Source: Chitinispirillaceae bacterium
GTDB taxonomy: Bacteria; Fibrobacterota; Chitinivibrionia; Chitinivibrionales; Chitinispirillaceae
DNA length: 64,000 bases
Assembly: GCA_016930275.1 (NCBI GenBank)
Contig: JAFGHA010000111.1
Location: 19,360 to 83,359, forward strand
Direction: 5' to 3'
The position numbers were made by a program, and so were the translations under genes. Under the pieces are notes generated by a model. That model was not told where the DNA came from. It did not search any database and saw only the letters and a program-made list of their open reading frames with translations. Shown here in pieces: positions 8,133 through 16,724 of the stretch (position 1 is its first letter; every line of letters starts with the position of its first letter).

Positions 8133-9323
8133 ATGAAAAAAAAATCAACAAATCTGCCTTTGCGGATACAACGGAAAATCTGCAGTGTCAAAACACGTCC
8201 CGTGTTCCTTAACTGGTGCATCGCGGCAAGTGTCGTCGGAGTGCAGGCAGAAAGTCTGATCGAACAGATCGGATGGGAAGGCGCTCCAACACGAATCATT
8301 ATCGCCGTCGGTCTCGTTCTTGTTTCATTGTTGACGATCATGGCCGTGCTGTATTTACGTATGCGGCATAATATGAAGAAAGACCAGTCGGATGTCAGCA
8401 ACCGGCTTTTCAACGAGCTTTGTACAAAATCGGATCTCTATCCTTCCGAGGTTAGAAAACTCCAGCAGCTCCTCACCCACGAGGTAATTACCTTTCCGCA
8501 TACAATATTCCAGTCGGCCGCTCTGTTCGAACGGTGCGTCGATGCCGAAATCCGTCTGCTGCTTCTCGGTACCAGCGACCCGGAAAGTCTTGCCGATGAT
8601 GAAAAAACCATTGCCACCATCCGAAAAAAACTCGGATACAGTTACCTGCCGCTTGAACATCCACTGCTCTCCACCCGTAATCTGGAAATAGGACAAGTGG
8701 TAACCGTTTTCACCCTCAAGAATACCGCTCCGCTCATCCAACGAGCCGTGGTGATCTCGAACAAAGAAACCGGTTTCCGCATCGAATACGACACCGAGAA
8801 GGATGGGCCGTTCCAGATTCTGGCAGGACAGGAAATCAAACTTGCATTCGCCCGACAGGGTGACGGTGTTTACGGTGTCCAGGTTGAAATAGCTGGAGCC
8901 GACGACGCGACAATCGACTGCCTTCATACGCTTGATTTCCGCCGTAATCAGATGCGACAGTACGCCCGGATCGAATTGAACTTACCGATTCGTGTTAGAC
9001 CGGTACCGGCTCAGAAAACAGGGGTCACCGAAGCGTTTCCGCAGCATGTCGATGCGAAACTCTGCGATATCAGTGGCGGTGGTTTGAGCTTTATTTACGA
9101 AAAACCGTTCGTCCCGGGAGACGACATCCTTATGCACTTCTCTCTCAGCACCGGTAAATTCTCGGCAATACCGGGCAGAATTCTTCGTGTCAATCTCCAG
9201 GAAGGAAAAACGACCACCTGGTACCGTCATCATATTCAATTTATCGACATTGCGCCACAACATCGGGATCGTATCATTAAATATATTTTTGAGAAACAGC
9301 GTCAGATCAATCAGATGCGCTGA
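8133..9323 (+). CDS. membrane-anchored PilZ-domain protein
   Basis: 396 residues. One membrane helix at about 53-76, a variable middle part (about 90-260) that may be a YcgR-N-like module, and a C-terminal PilZ domain (about 268-390). The PilZ c-di-GMP motifs are present: RQYAR (RxxxR) and DISGGG (D/NxSxxG). It therefore probably binds c-di-GMP at the inner membrane. It lies upstream of the type IV pilus operon with one small gene between, so it may tune pilus function. No strong ribosome binding site precedes 8133 and a later start close to the membrane helix is possible. Confidence 0.85.
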   Translation: MKKKSTNLPLRIQRKICSVKTRPVFLNWCIAASVVGVQAESLIEQIGWEGAPTRIIIAVGLVLVSLLTIMAVLYLRMRHNMKKDQSDVSNRLFNELCTKSDLYPSEVRKLQQLLTHEVITFPHTIFQSAALFERCVDAEIRLLLLGTSDPESLADDEKTIATIRKKLGYSYLPLEHPLLSTRNLEIGQVVTVFTLKNTAPLIQRAVVISNKETGFRIEYDTEKDGPFQILAGQEIKLAFARQGDGVYGVQVEIAGADDATIDCLHTLDFRRNQMRQYARIELNLPIRVRPVPAQKTGVTEAFPQHVDAKLCDISGGGLSFIYEKPFVPGDDILMHFSLSTGKFSAIPGRILRVNLQEGKTTTWYRHHIQFIDIAPQHRDRIIKYIFEKQRQINQMR

Positions 9324-9361
9324 TCGTTCGATATCACATTCAACAACGGAAAAATCCCCCC

Positions 9362-9784
9362 ATGCAAATGAACGCCAGCATTTATTCCCGTACACGCGCA
9401 CAATCAGGCGGTATCCGTTTTCGAGTGCTCATCGTACTTGTCACCTTATGCATCGTCGGTTTCGCCATTTACCAGCTTCTGCATACCCTTGGACAGAATC
9501 AGCAGACCAATCACCGGAAAGCACTCGCGATCAGTGAGTATGGATTGATGATGGCCCTGCAAGAGGTACCGTCCGGGGCCACCCCCCCTTCTGCCATCGC
9601 CCGTACCGAATATGATGAAGGTTGGTATCAGGTGACGGTAAAAAATCATTCGCGGGAAGATACGCTTTTCTGCACGGTAACCTCCGTTGGTCATTTCGGT
9701 TCGGCAACAGAACGACGTGAATGTATTCTGCGACTGGAGATCTCGGACTCCGACACTTCATGGATTCGGAAAAGCATGCGTTAA
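9362..9784 (+). CDS. single-pass membrane protein, possibly pilus-associated
   Basis: 140 residues: a short basic N-terminus, a membrane helix at about 20-44, then an exported domain with beta-strand character. The layout (short N-terminus, long hydrophobic helix, small globular domain) recalls minor pilins or PilX-like proteins, but I see no clear prepilin peptidase site (no G followed by FTLIE-type sequence). It lies 38 bases after the PilZ gene and before pilM, so a pilus role is suggested by context only. A second ATG two codons in is an equal start choice. Confidence 0.55.
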   Translation: MQMNASIYSRTRAQSGGIRFRVLIVLVTLCIVGFAIYQLLHTLGQNQQTNHRKALAISEYGLMMALQEVPSGATPPSAIARTEYDEGWYQVTVKNHSREDTLFCTVTSVGHFGSATERRECILRLEISDSDTSWIRKSMR

Positions 9785-9898
9785 AAAACCTGCTGCACAG
9801 TTGATCCCGGTCACACGACCGCCATCCCCGACAGGACGCTTAAAACGATTTTTCCATCGGAACGCCTGCGATATCACTCCCAGCTTCCCATTTTTATA

Positions 9899-9927
9899 TT
9901 GACATATTTGTGGCGCATTGTTACAAC
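9899..9927 (+). promoter_or_regulatory. sigma-70 type promoter for the pilM-Q operon
   Basis: TTGACA (9899-9904), a 17-base spacer, and TACAAC (9922-9927), about 95 bases before pilM. The -35 is perfect; the -10 matches four of six positions. It is the only good promoter pattern in the 239-base gap before the operon. Confidence 0.55.
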
Positions 9928-10023
9928 TATAGAAGTATCAAGCCACATCACTCTGCCTGCCTTAGGGTAAAAGCGTGATGAATTACGCTGTAATCGGGCG
10001 TCTCCTTTACAGGGAAAGCGTGC

Positions 10024-11094
10024 ATGAATTTACTCGGAAAACTCCGCGGTCAATCGACAACTGCCGCTCTGGACATAGGCAACCATTCAATCAAGCTGGT
10101 CAAGCTGCGTCATCTCAAAGGCGGATATTTTCTCGAAGCAACCGGAATCAAGGAACTGCCGCCGGGCACCATCGAAGGTAGTGACATAAAAAAAAGAGAT
10201 GTTCTGATCGAGGTTCTCACCACACTCATCAATCAGTGCGACCCGTCGATCGTCGAAGTAGTCTTTTCCATGTCCGGTCATGGAATCATCTCCGATAAGT
10301 TCACCTTCAAAATCGATCCCGGAGAAAACGCCGAAGAGCTGATCCTGTGGGAAGCCGGACAGCGCAGCCCGTTCGATGTCGACGACATCACGCTCGATTA
10401 TAAAATTCTTCACCGTAATACCGAAACCAATGAGATAGAGGTATTGCTCGTAGCAGCTAAAAATCAGGTCATGCAGAATTACATCGATCTTCTGTACGAT
10501 GCCGGTCTCAAACCGGTGATCGTTGACGTCGACGCCTTCGCTATTAATAACTGTTACGCACTTGAATCGTCGGGAATGCCTCCTGCGGGGGTTACGGCGC
10601 TTATCAATATCGGCCATGATCTGACCAATGTCACGTTCATCAAGGACGGTATCTACCATAGTGCACGCGACATCTCTACCGCCGGTGATTTTTTCAATAA
10701 AACGCTGCAGAGAAATCTTGGTCTGAGCATGGATGATGCAACGCTCGCTCTCAAGGGACGCTCAACCACCTCCATCGACCAGACGAAACTTTCGCAGAGC
10801 ATTGAGTACGCCGCGGAAGAACTTTCATCCGGAATCGACCTTGCGTTTTCCTACTTTAAAAGTTCCGAGAAAAGTGATTCGATTGACCGGATCATTCTCT
10901 CCGGTGGAGGTGCATACATTCCGCATATTGTCGATTTCCTCGGGAAACGTCACGAGGCGAATGTACAACTTTCAAACCCTCTCGCATTTATCCAGTATGA
11001 TCCCGGCCTGTTCGGAGCGATCGATCCGCAAAACATTTCTGCATTGCTGACGGTTGCCGTCGGCCTTGCCCTGCGGAAGGTGGAAATCGAATGA
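10024..11094 (+). CDS. pilM: type IV pilus inner-membrane platform protein PilM
   Basis: 356 residues, the normal length. Actin-like ATPase fold protein that sits on the cytoplasmic side and binds the N-terminal tail of PilN. Visible motifs: ALDIGNHSIKLVKL (phosphate-1 like), IDPGENAEELILWEA, LINIGHDLTNVTFIKDG (phosphate-2) and IILSGGGAYIPHIV (adenosine motif). AGGGAAAG precedes the ATG. Overlaps pilN by 4 bases. Confidence 0.93.
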   Translation: MNLLGKLRGQSTTAALDIGNHSIKLVKLRHLKGGYFLEATGIKELPPGTIEGSDIKKRDVLIEVLTTLINQCDPSIVEVVFSMSGHGIISDKFTFKIDPGENAEELILWEAGQRSPFDVDDITLDYKILHRNTETNEIEVLLVAAKNQVMQNYIDLLYDAGLKPVIVDVDAFAINNCYALESSGMPPAGVTALINIGHDLTNVTFIKDGIYHSARDISTAGDFFNKTLQRNLGLSMDDATLALKGRSTTSIDQTKLSQSIEYAAEELSSGIDLAFSYFKSSEKSDSIDRIILSGGGAYIPHIVDFLGKRHEANVQLSNPLAFIQYDPGLFGAIDPQNISALLTVAVGLALRKVEIE

Positions 11095-11702
11095 TTGAAC
11101 GGATCGAAATCAATCTGCTGCCCGCCGAATACCGGGTACACCATAAAAAATTCCAGATCAAACGCGAGGTCGCCTACCCGATTCTCGTTGCCTGCGCCAT
11201 TGCCGGAGTGCTGTCCTTCCTCACGTTCAACATTCAGAATACCAACCGGATTTCCCGTAATGAAATTCAGTCACTCAGGCAGAACATCGAACAGAATCGT
11301 CCGATTCAAAACGAAATCAATCAGCTTCGCAATGACAAGCAGACGATCCTGCAGAAAATACATGCCCTCGAACTCATAAACGTCAACAGGGAGAAATGGG
11401 TCCGACTCATGGAAGAGTTTTCCAATCGCCTTCCCGACTACACCTGGCTGGTCACCCTCAAAGAAGAAGCAAGCACGCCGCCGGTGATTCACATTGAAGG
11501 AAGAACCTACTCCTTTCCGGAAGTCGCCAACTATATGTCGAACCTTAAAGAGTGTGACTATATTCAGTCCGTCGACCTTTCGGAAATCGAGCAGACGTCT
11601 CCCAAAGAACGCATTTTCAAGTTTTCCATTTCGTGTGCGATTAATCCGAATGCCTACCTTTCCGGTAATTCTTCTAAGTCAAACGGGGCGGTACGGCAAT
11701 GA
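11091..11702 (+). CDS. pilN: type IV pilus assembly protein PilN
   Basis: 203 residues. The N-terminus IERIEINLLPAEYR carries the conserved INLLP motif that docks on PilM. A membrane helix (about 27-47) is followed by a periplasmic coiled coil (about 55-100) and a ferredoxin-like fold. It pairs with PilO to link the inner-membrane platform to the secretin. Overlaps both neighbours by 4 bases. Confidence 0.9.
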   Translation: MIERIEINLLPAEYRVHHKKFQIKREVAYPILVACAIAGVLSFLTFNIQNTNRISRNEIQSLRQNIEQNRPIQNEINQLRNDKQTILQKIHALELINVNREKWVRLMEEFSNRLPDYTWLVTLKEEASTPPVIHIEGRTYSFPEVANYMSNLKECDYIQSVDLSEIEQTSPKERIFKFSISCAINPNAYLSGNSSKSNGAVRQ

Positions 11703-12289
11703 AAAAACCATCAATCAATCTGAAGGATCCCAGGCTCCGTGTTCCTCTTCTCATGCTGATAATTGTGATCGCCGGGTGTTATTACTGGTATAACCAGGTT
11801 TACTCGCCGCTTAAAATCGAGAAAACAAAACTTGAAAAAGAACTTACGGCAAAGAAGGACACGCTCCGGATCATTCAGGCACTCAAACCCCAGCTCGCAC
11901 AGCTGCGTATGGAACTCAATGCGGCCCAGAACAAGCTTGATTCTCTCAAATCCATTTTTCCCGATCAGAAGGAAGTACCGAAACTCATACGTGAGATCAC
12001 TTCGGTCGCCCGGGCATCCGGTATCACCACCACACGATTCAATCCGATGCCCGATGTCGAACGGGAATATTATATCGAGAACCGTTATTCCATAATGGTT
12101 GAAGGACGATATCACGATCTGGCTAACTTTTACGCATTTCTCGCCAACTTCACCCTGATCATCAACCTGTCGTCAATGCATATCGCCACCAACCCCTCCA
12201 TTTCCATTTCAAGAGAAATCTCGGGGAGCGATCTTGCATCAACAGTACTGGCATCATTTCAAATGACAACATTCTCATCGAGAAAATAA
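11699..12289 (+). CDS. pilO: type IV pilus assembly protein PilO
   Basis: 196 residues with one membrane helix (about 14-32), a coiled coil (about 40-90) and a C-terminal ferredoxin-like domain. This is the PilO layout, and the order M-N-O confirms it. Forms a heterodimer with PilN in the periplasm. The next gene follows after 4 bases. Confidence 0.9.
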   Translation: MKKPSINLKDPRLRVPLLMLIIVIAGCYYWYNQVYSPLKIEKTKLEKELTAKKDTLRIIQALKPQLAQLRMELNAAQNKLDSLKSIFPDQKEVPKLIREITSVARASGITTTRFNPMPDVEREYYIENRYSIMVEGRYHDLANFYAFLANFTLIINLSSMHIATNPSISISREISGSDLASTVLASFQMTTFSSRK

Positions 12290-12293
12290 CGGT

Positions 12294-14141
12294 ATGAAAC
12301 GAATTATTCGTAACATTTTTTCACCTGCCGGACGCCCCGGATTATTTCCGGTATGGTTATATGTGGTGTTGTGCGTCGTATTTCACGCTGATGCACTACC
12401 AGTGGTCAGTGACCTCAGTATCATTGCCGGCGAACGGGGAGTGGCGGTTTCGATTACTTCCGACGGTCCGTTTAAAGCCACCTTCTCCGGAAACGGAAAG
12501 ACCGCCCGCATGCTTCTTTCCGGATGCGTATACGGTCTTCCGGAATTTTCCTATTCCGATTTTCCCCCTGCTTCACCGATACGAAGCATTACCGCGAGAG
12601 AAATTTCTTCCGGGACCACCGATATTTCAGTTGTTCTCAAACAGTCACTTACACTGCCGGTTAAAGCGGTACAGAAAAAGAATCAATGGATGGCCCTTCT
12701 CAGCGAAAACGCGGTATCCCAGTATAAATGGAGTGCAGCCACCGCTGCTCCCCCTGCAAAACAGACCGCCGAAGAGGCCCCGGTTCCATCCGCAACTGCG
12801 GCAACTGCGCAACCCCGGGAAGAAAAACCGTTGGTGGGAGGAACGTTGCGTAACATCAGATTGCTTCAAAGGGGTCAAATTTGTGAACTGGCCTTTGAAT
12901 TTGATAAAGAGGTCACTTCGAGTATCCGGAAAAAAGGCAACACTGTGGTTTTTACCGCCGAGAACATATCCAACGGTACAGGATCGAACCTTCTCACCCT
13001 TCCCGCCAGGTCGGTTTTCAGAAAAATCGCCATAACCCAACGGGGAGTCGCTGGTGCACCGCTCCTTAACACTGTAATTACCATTGATACGACCCTTGCG
13101 GAATCAAATTTCAATGTTGCATTCACAAGAGGAACGGTTCTTTCCTTTTTCCTGATGCAGCGCAAACAGCAGAAAGCCACCTTGTGGACCTCGGGTCATG
13201 GTCTCGTATGGAATTACCAGTTTTATGATGTTCCTTCATACAATATCGATCTCGAAACAATCGGCAGTAAGGCACGTCGCGATGCGCAGCAGCAGCTCTC
13301 TCCGAACCAGACATTCGCCATCAAAGAGACTCCTGCACGCCCGAAACAAACTGCAGATACACCGCAGCGTGAAACAGTACCCGCTGATGATACCCCCGCT
13401 CCGCCGCCACCGGAAGTGGTAATCGCCCCGGAAGAAACTACTGCCACAATGGTGGTAATCGCAGACAGAGTAAATATCAGGGGTACCCCCTCTCTCAAAG
13501 GAAACATCACCGGGAAACTGCAAGAGGGTGATACGGTTCATGTCGTTAACACCTCCGACAAATGGTACAAGATTCATTCGAAAGAAGCCCGCGGATTCAT
13601 TTTTTCCTCACTGGTACGATCTGTCGATATGGCAATCGCCGTCCCGTCAACCATCGCCATCAACAACAACAGCTCACCTGAGGTATCTGCAACCCCTTCG
13701 GCACCGGCGACGCCTTCGGTTACTCAGGTTTCAACGACCGTTTCCGGCGACAGTCCCCTACCCTCGCCTTCACCTTCGGTCAACAGCAGGGACGAAGTGA
13801 ATTCCAAGGCGAAAAAAGGAATCAGATACACCGGCGTTGGAAGAGATCCCTTTGAACCGATCGTTCCAAGCTCCGTTTCGGCCAGTGGTCTCCCCTTTGC
13901 GGAACATTTACATCTGGTCGGAATTTTATACGATGACGCGGATCGTATCGCGCTCTGTGAAGACACGCACAATGACAACCAGCCGTTCGCGCTCCGTGAG
14001 CATGACGCCGTTGAAAAAGGAAAAGTTCTTAAAATTTATCAGGATAAAGTGGTATTTCTGATCACGGAGTTCGGGATTTCCCGATCGTTTACTCTTCAGC
14101 TTTCAAAAGCCACCGACGAGCAGGAAGTGAGTAAAAAATGA
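12294..14141 (+). CDS. AMIN-SH3-PilP fusion, pilus alignment protein
   Basis: 615 residues. A signal or anchor helix (about 17-33); an AMIN-like beta domain (about 38-135); a second beta region (about 180-300) that may be another AMIN copy; a Pro/Ala-rich linker; an SH3b domain (about 383-445, NIRGTPSLKGNITGKL to the GFIFSSLV strand); a Ser/Pro/Thr-rich linker; and a C-terminal domain (about 505-610) with GRDPFEP, matching PilP. PilP normally is about 170 residues and bridges PilN/PilO to the secretin. Here peptidoglycan-binding AMIN and SH3 modules, usually found on PilQ, are carried by the PilP-type protein. Position before pilQ supports this. Overlaps pilQ by 4 bases. Confidence 0.82.
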   Translation: MKRIIRNIFSPAGRPGLFPVWLYVVLCVVFHADALPVVSDLSIIAGERGVAVSITSDGPFKATFSGNGKTARMLLSGCVYGLPEFSYSDFPPASPIRSITAREISSGTTDISVVLKQSLTLPVKAVQKKNQWMALLSENAVSQYKWSAATAAPPAKQTAEEAPVPSATAATAQPREEKPLVGGTLRNIRLLQRGQICELAFEFDKEVTSSIRKKGNTVVFTAENISNGTGSNLLTLPARSVFRKIAITQRGVAGAPLLNTVITIDTTLAESNFNVAFTRGTVLSFFLMQRKQQKATLWTSGHGLVWNYQFYDVPSYNIDLETIGSKARRDAQQQLSPNQTFAIKETPARPKQTADTPQRETVPADDTPAPPPPEVVIAPEETTATMVVIADRVNIRGTPSLKGNITGKLQEGDTVHVVNTSDKWYKIHSKEARGFIFSSLVRSVDMAIAVPSTIAINNNSSPEVSATPSAPATPSVTQVSTTVSGDSPLPSPSPSVNSRDEVNSKAKKGIRYTGVGRDPFEPIVPSSVSASGLPFAEHLHLVGILYDDADRIALCEDTHNDNQPFALREHDAVEKGKVLKIYQDKVVFLITEFGISRSFTLQLSKATDEQEVSKK

Positions 14142-15421
14142 AACGTCATCTGTTGTTGAGTCTATTCCTTTTCATCGTCTGCTGCATGGTCGCCCCGGAT
14201 CTCTTCAGTGCCGATTTGCAGGGAAGGACCGCACTGATCGACCACTTCGAAGTGAACAATGCGAAGATCAGTTCAGTATGTAAACAACTCAGTGCCTTCA
14301 GCGGAGTCGACATTATCGTCAACGAAAGAATCAAAGGTTCGGTTTCCATATCGGTTTCACGAAAAACATGGCGTGAAATTCTAGAGATTGTCTGCCGCAT
14401 CAACAATCTTTCCATTTCCAATGAAGGATCGTACATTTATGTTCTCTCAAGTGACGAACTCGCAAAAACAGCCACTACCGTACAGGCGGCACAGGAACTC
14501 GGTCCGCTCAAACGTGAAGTAATCAGCATAAAACATGCTTCTGCCGGCGAAATGGAAAAATCGATTCAGTCCCTTCTTTCGTCACGAGGTAAAGTCACCG
14601 TCGTTGCTCATACCAATGCGCTGATAATTTTTGATACTGAAGAAAATATCAGACAAATCAGACAGATGATCACCCAGCTTGATATCGAAACCGCCCAGAT
14701 TTCCATTTCCTGTAAAATTATCGAAGTGTCATCGGGCGTGGTGCAACGTATGGGAATACACTGGGGGTATGCGGCCGATGCAGTTGAAGCGCAACATCTA
14801 CCGCAACCTGCAAATGCCGGCGAGCTTGTTACCGGAGCGATCGACCGAATCACTTATGGTATACTGAATGCTCAGAACTTCACCGCCGCTCTTGAGTACC
14901 TTTACGGTGACAATAAAGGAGAGATCGTCGCACAACCGCAGATCACTACCGTAGATAACAAGGAAGCACGGATTTTCATGGGTCAGCAGATTCCGGTCAA
15001 ATATCTCGACGAGGCCGGAAATACCGTTGTGAAGATGATCAATGCGGGTACGGAACTGATTGTCAAACCGCATATCAGCGGAGAAGGCCGTATCCTGCTT
15101 GAACTTAATCCCAAAAAGGAATCGTATGTCCGCCAGGCGGATGGAACGCCGATCATCAATCAGCAGAGTGCATCCACCAACGTCGTGGTGAACAATGGCG
15201 AAACGGTTGTTATCGCCGGACTTACCTCCAACGAATATACCACCGCGGAATCAGGAATTCCGGTACTCAAGGACATTCCGCTCTTAGGCAATCTTTTCAA
15301 ACGTTCCGAAAAAAACAGGGAGAAAAAAGATCTTATTATTTTCGTAACTCCTTACATTTTAAACAGCCAGCTCACGACCGCAGCAGCAGAAACTTCCGCT
15401 GACGGTTCCTCTGGAAAATAA
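14138..15421 (+). CDS. pilQ: type IV pilus secretin PilQ (short form)
   Basis: 427 residues, much shorter than the usual 600-900 because AMIN domains are absent. After a signal peptide (1-24) come the N0/STN domain (about 33-108), an N1/KH-like domain (about 120-190) and the secretin pore domain (about 190-412). Secretin hallmarks include IVAQPQITTVDNKEARI, VVVNNGETVVIAGL and GIPVLKDIPLLGNLFK. Forms the outer-membrane gate for the pilus. The last gene of the pil operon; an imperfect stem (15431-15466) follows within 45 bases. Confidence 0.92.
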   Translation: MKRHLLLSLFLFIVCCMVAPDLFSADLQGRTALIDHFEVNNAKISSVCKQLSAFSGVDIIVNERIKGSVSISVSRKTWREILEIVCRINNLSISNEGSYIYVLSSDELAKTATTVQAAQELGPLKREVISIKHASAGEMEKSIQSLLSSRGKVTVVAHTNALIIFDTEENIRQIRQMITQLDIETAQISISCKIIEVSSGVVQRMGIHWGYAADAVEAQHLPQPANAGELVTGAIDRITYGILNAQNFTAALEYLYGDNKGEIVAQPQITTVDNKEARIFMGQQIPVKYLDEAGNTVVKMINAGTELIVKPHISGEGRILLELNPKKESYVRQADGTPIINQQSASTNVVVNNGETVVIAGLTSNEYTTAESGIPVLKDIPLLGNLFKRSEKNREKKDLIIFVTPYILNSQLTTAAAETSADGSSGK

Positions 15422-15561
15422 CCGCCACATGGTACCGGACCGGTTTCCATATACCGTTCCGGTACCCGGGGTATCCTACTATAAATTCCCGGGAACTGAA
15501 AAGTGTATTCCGGTTCCATAAAAGCATTGAAACTATCGAAAAATAGAGTTATCTTTACACT

Positions 15562-15693
15562 ATGACTGAGAAATTCACCGACATGAATCATTTTGCCCGC
15601 AAACCATTCTCATGGCGTGTTGTAACTATGCTACTGATCGTTAAGACTATCGGACGCGACAATAGCAGTCAATTCCGGCGGTGGATTACCTGA
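15562..15693 (+). promoter_or_regulatory. possible leader peptide frame of an attenuator before the EamA gene
   Basis: An ATG frame of 43 codons ends in TGA 27 bases before the terminator hairpin. Its middle is rich in branched-chain codons (residues 20-27 read VVTMLLIV), as in amino-acid leader peptides. The ribosome binding site is poor. A shorter start at codon 23 (ATGCTACTGATCGTT) is possible. A role as a leader peptide is inference from position and composition. Confidence 0.3.
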
Positions 15694-15719
15694 TAGAACA
15701 GACATAACCTTGATATCAT

Positions 15720-15757
15720 AACCCGCTGCCGGATCTTCCGACAGCGGGTTTTTGCTT
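15720..15757 (+). terminator. strong rho-independent terminator just upstream of the EamA start
   Basis: AACCCGCTGCCGGA and TCCGACAGCGGGTT form a 14-bp stem with one mismatch and a 3-base loop, followed by TTTGCTTTT. It ends only about 16 bases before the ATG at 15773 and its ribosome binding site, which leaves no room for a promoter between them, so the gene must be reached by readthrough. Confidence 0.8.
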
Positions 15758-15772
15758 TTATATGGAGTTTAT

Positions 15773-16630
15773 ATGTCCAACACGACAACACGGGGTATCG
15801 TATTGATGCTCTGCGCAAATCTGGCTTTCTGCATCATGGCCTGCCTGGTCAGACATCTTTCCGGATGCAGCACCTGGATTACCACATTATTCAGATTCCT
15901 CATGGGCATCGGCATCATCAGTATCGTCGCGATGAGTGGGCGGACCAGATTGCATTTCGTAAACAACCGCGGGTTGTTTCTTCGTGGCCTCGTCGGCGGT
16001 ACCGCCACCGCCATATTCTTTTTTTCCATCTCACGAATCGGTCTGGTACGGGCGGGATTCATCGCCAGCCTTTATCCGGCTTTCGCGACCTGTTTCGGTG
16101 TTGCTTTTCTGGGTGAACGACTTTCCATCAGGAAAGTCGCGGCACTCGGCGGTGCACTCGCCGGAGTCGTTGTCCTGATGTACAACCCTTCGGTAACGGG
16201 CGGTCTCATGCACAACCTCAACCGGTATGACCTCCTTGCGGTTTGCGGTGCGATGTTGGCAGGACTGGCGGTTGTCTCGATTAAAAAACTTCAGGCAACT
16301 GATTCAACGGTAGCCATCTTTTTCGCCCAGTGCCTTGTGGGTTCGTTAATGGTATTCATCCCCGCAAGTTTCACGGTGACGGTAATGGCTCCACGATCGC
16401 TTATGGTCCTGCTCGCCATAGGTATTCTCGCGACCATCGGACAGTTGTTGCTGACCGACAGCTACCGCTATCTCACGTTGTCCACCGGATCGATACTCGT
16501 GATGACGACCCCAGTATTCAACTGTATCGCAGGAGTTCTTTTTTTCCATGAACCAATGTCCATACAATCGGGAGTCGGAGCCCTGGTTATTCTCGGTTCC
16601 TCATCAGGATTGCTCATGGATAAAGGATGA
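15773..16630 (+). CDS. EamA/DMT-family transporter (10 membrane helices)
   Basis: 285 residues, ten hydrophobic helices in two EamA repeats (about 1-135 and 145-280), the size of drug/metabolite transporters such as RhaT or YdcZ relatives. The substrate is unknown; many members export amino acids or metabolites. The start is set by TGGAG at 15762-15767, 6 bases before the ATG; a longer frame from a TTG at 15752 would lie inside the terminator. The upstream leader and terminator suggest control by attenuation. Confidence 0.85.
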   Translation: MSNTTTRGIVLMLCANLAFCIMACLVRHLSGCSTWITTLFRFLMGIGIISIVAMSGRTRLHFVNNRGLFLRGLVGGTATAIFFFSISRIGLVRAGFIASLYPAFATCFGVAFLGERLSIRKVAALGGALAGVVVLMYNPSVTGGLMHNLNRYDLLAVCGAMLAGLAVVSIKKLQATDSTVAIFFAQCLVGSLMVFIPASFTVTVMAPRSLMVLLAIGILATIGQLLLTDSYRYLTLSTGSILVMTTPVFNCIAGVLFFHEPMSIQSGVGALVILGSSSGLLMDKG

Positions 16631-16641
16631 ATAACTTGCCA

Positions 16642-16684
16642 GGAGTCAGAATTCATCCCGCTTGGCGGGAAGTATTCTAACTCC
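16642..16684. repeat. long imperfect palindrome after the EamA gene
   Basis: GGAGTCAGAAT (16642-16652) pairs with ATTCTAACTCC (16674-16684) with one mismatch, enclosing an inner stem CCCGC/GCGGG (about 16657-16669). It resembles dispersed intergenic palindromes of REP or MITE type that begin with GGAGTCAGAATTC. No second copy was noticed in this window. It could also act as a terminator, though no T run follows. Confidence 0.5.
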
Positions 16685-16724
16685 CGGATTCTGGATACCT
16701 ATATAATTACAAGGATAATCATAC

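Larger units (their letters stand above)
15422..15772. other. 351-bp gap between pilQ and the EamA transporter
   Basis: Contains an imperfect 13-bp stem just after pilQ (GGTACCGGACCGG with CCGTTCCGGTACC, 15431-15466), a 43-codon open frame (15562-15693), and a strong terminator (15720-15757). The latter two are described as a possible attenuator. Confidence 0.6.

Noticed and set aside
7876-8136. 86-codon frame ending in an ATGA overlap with the PilZ gene
   Set aside because: No ribosome binding site, no recognisable fold, and the frame is crossed by strong hairpins; more likely leader RNA.
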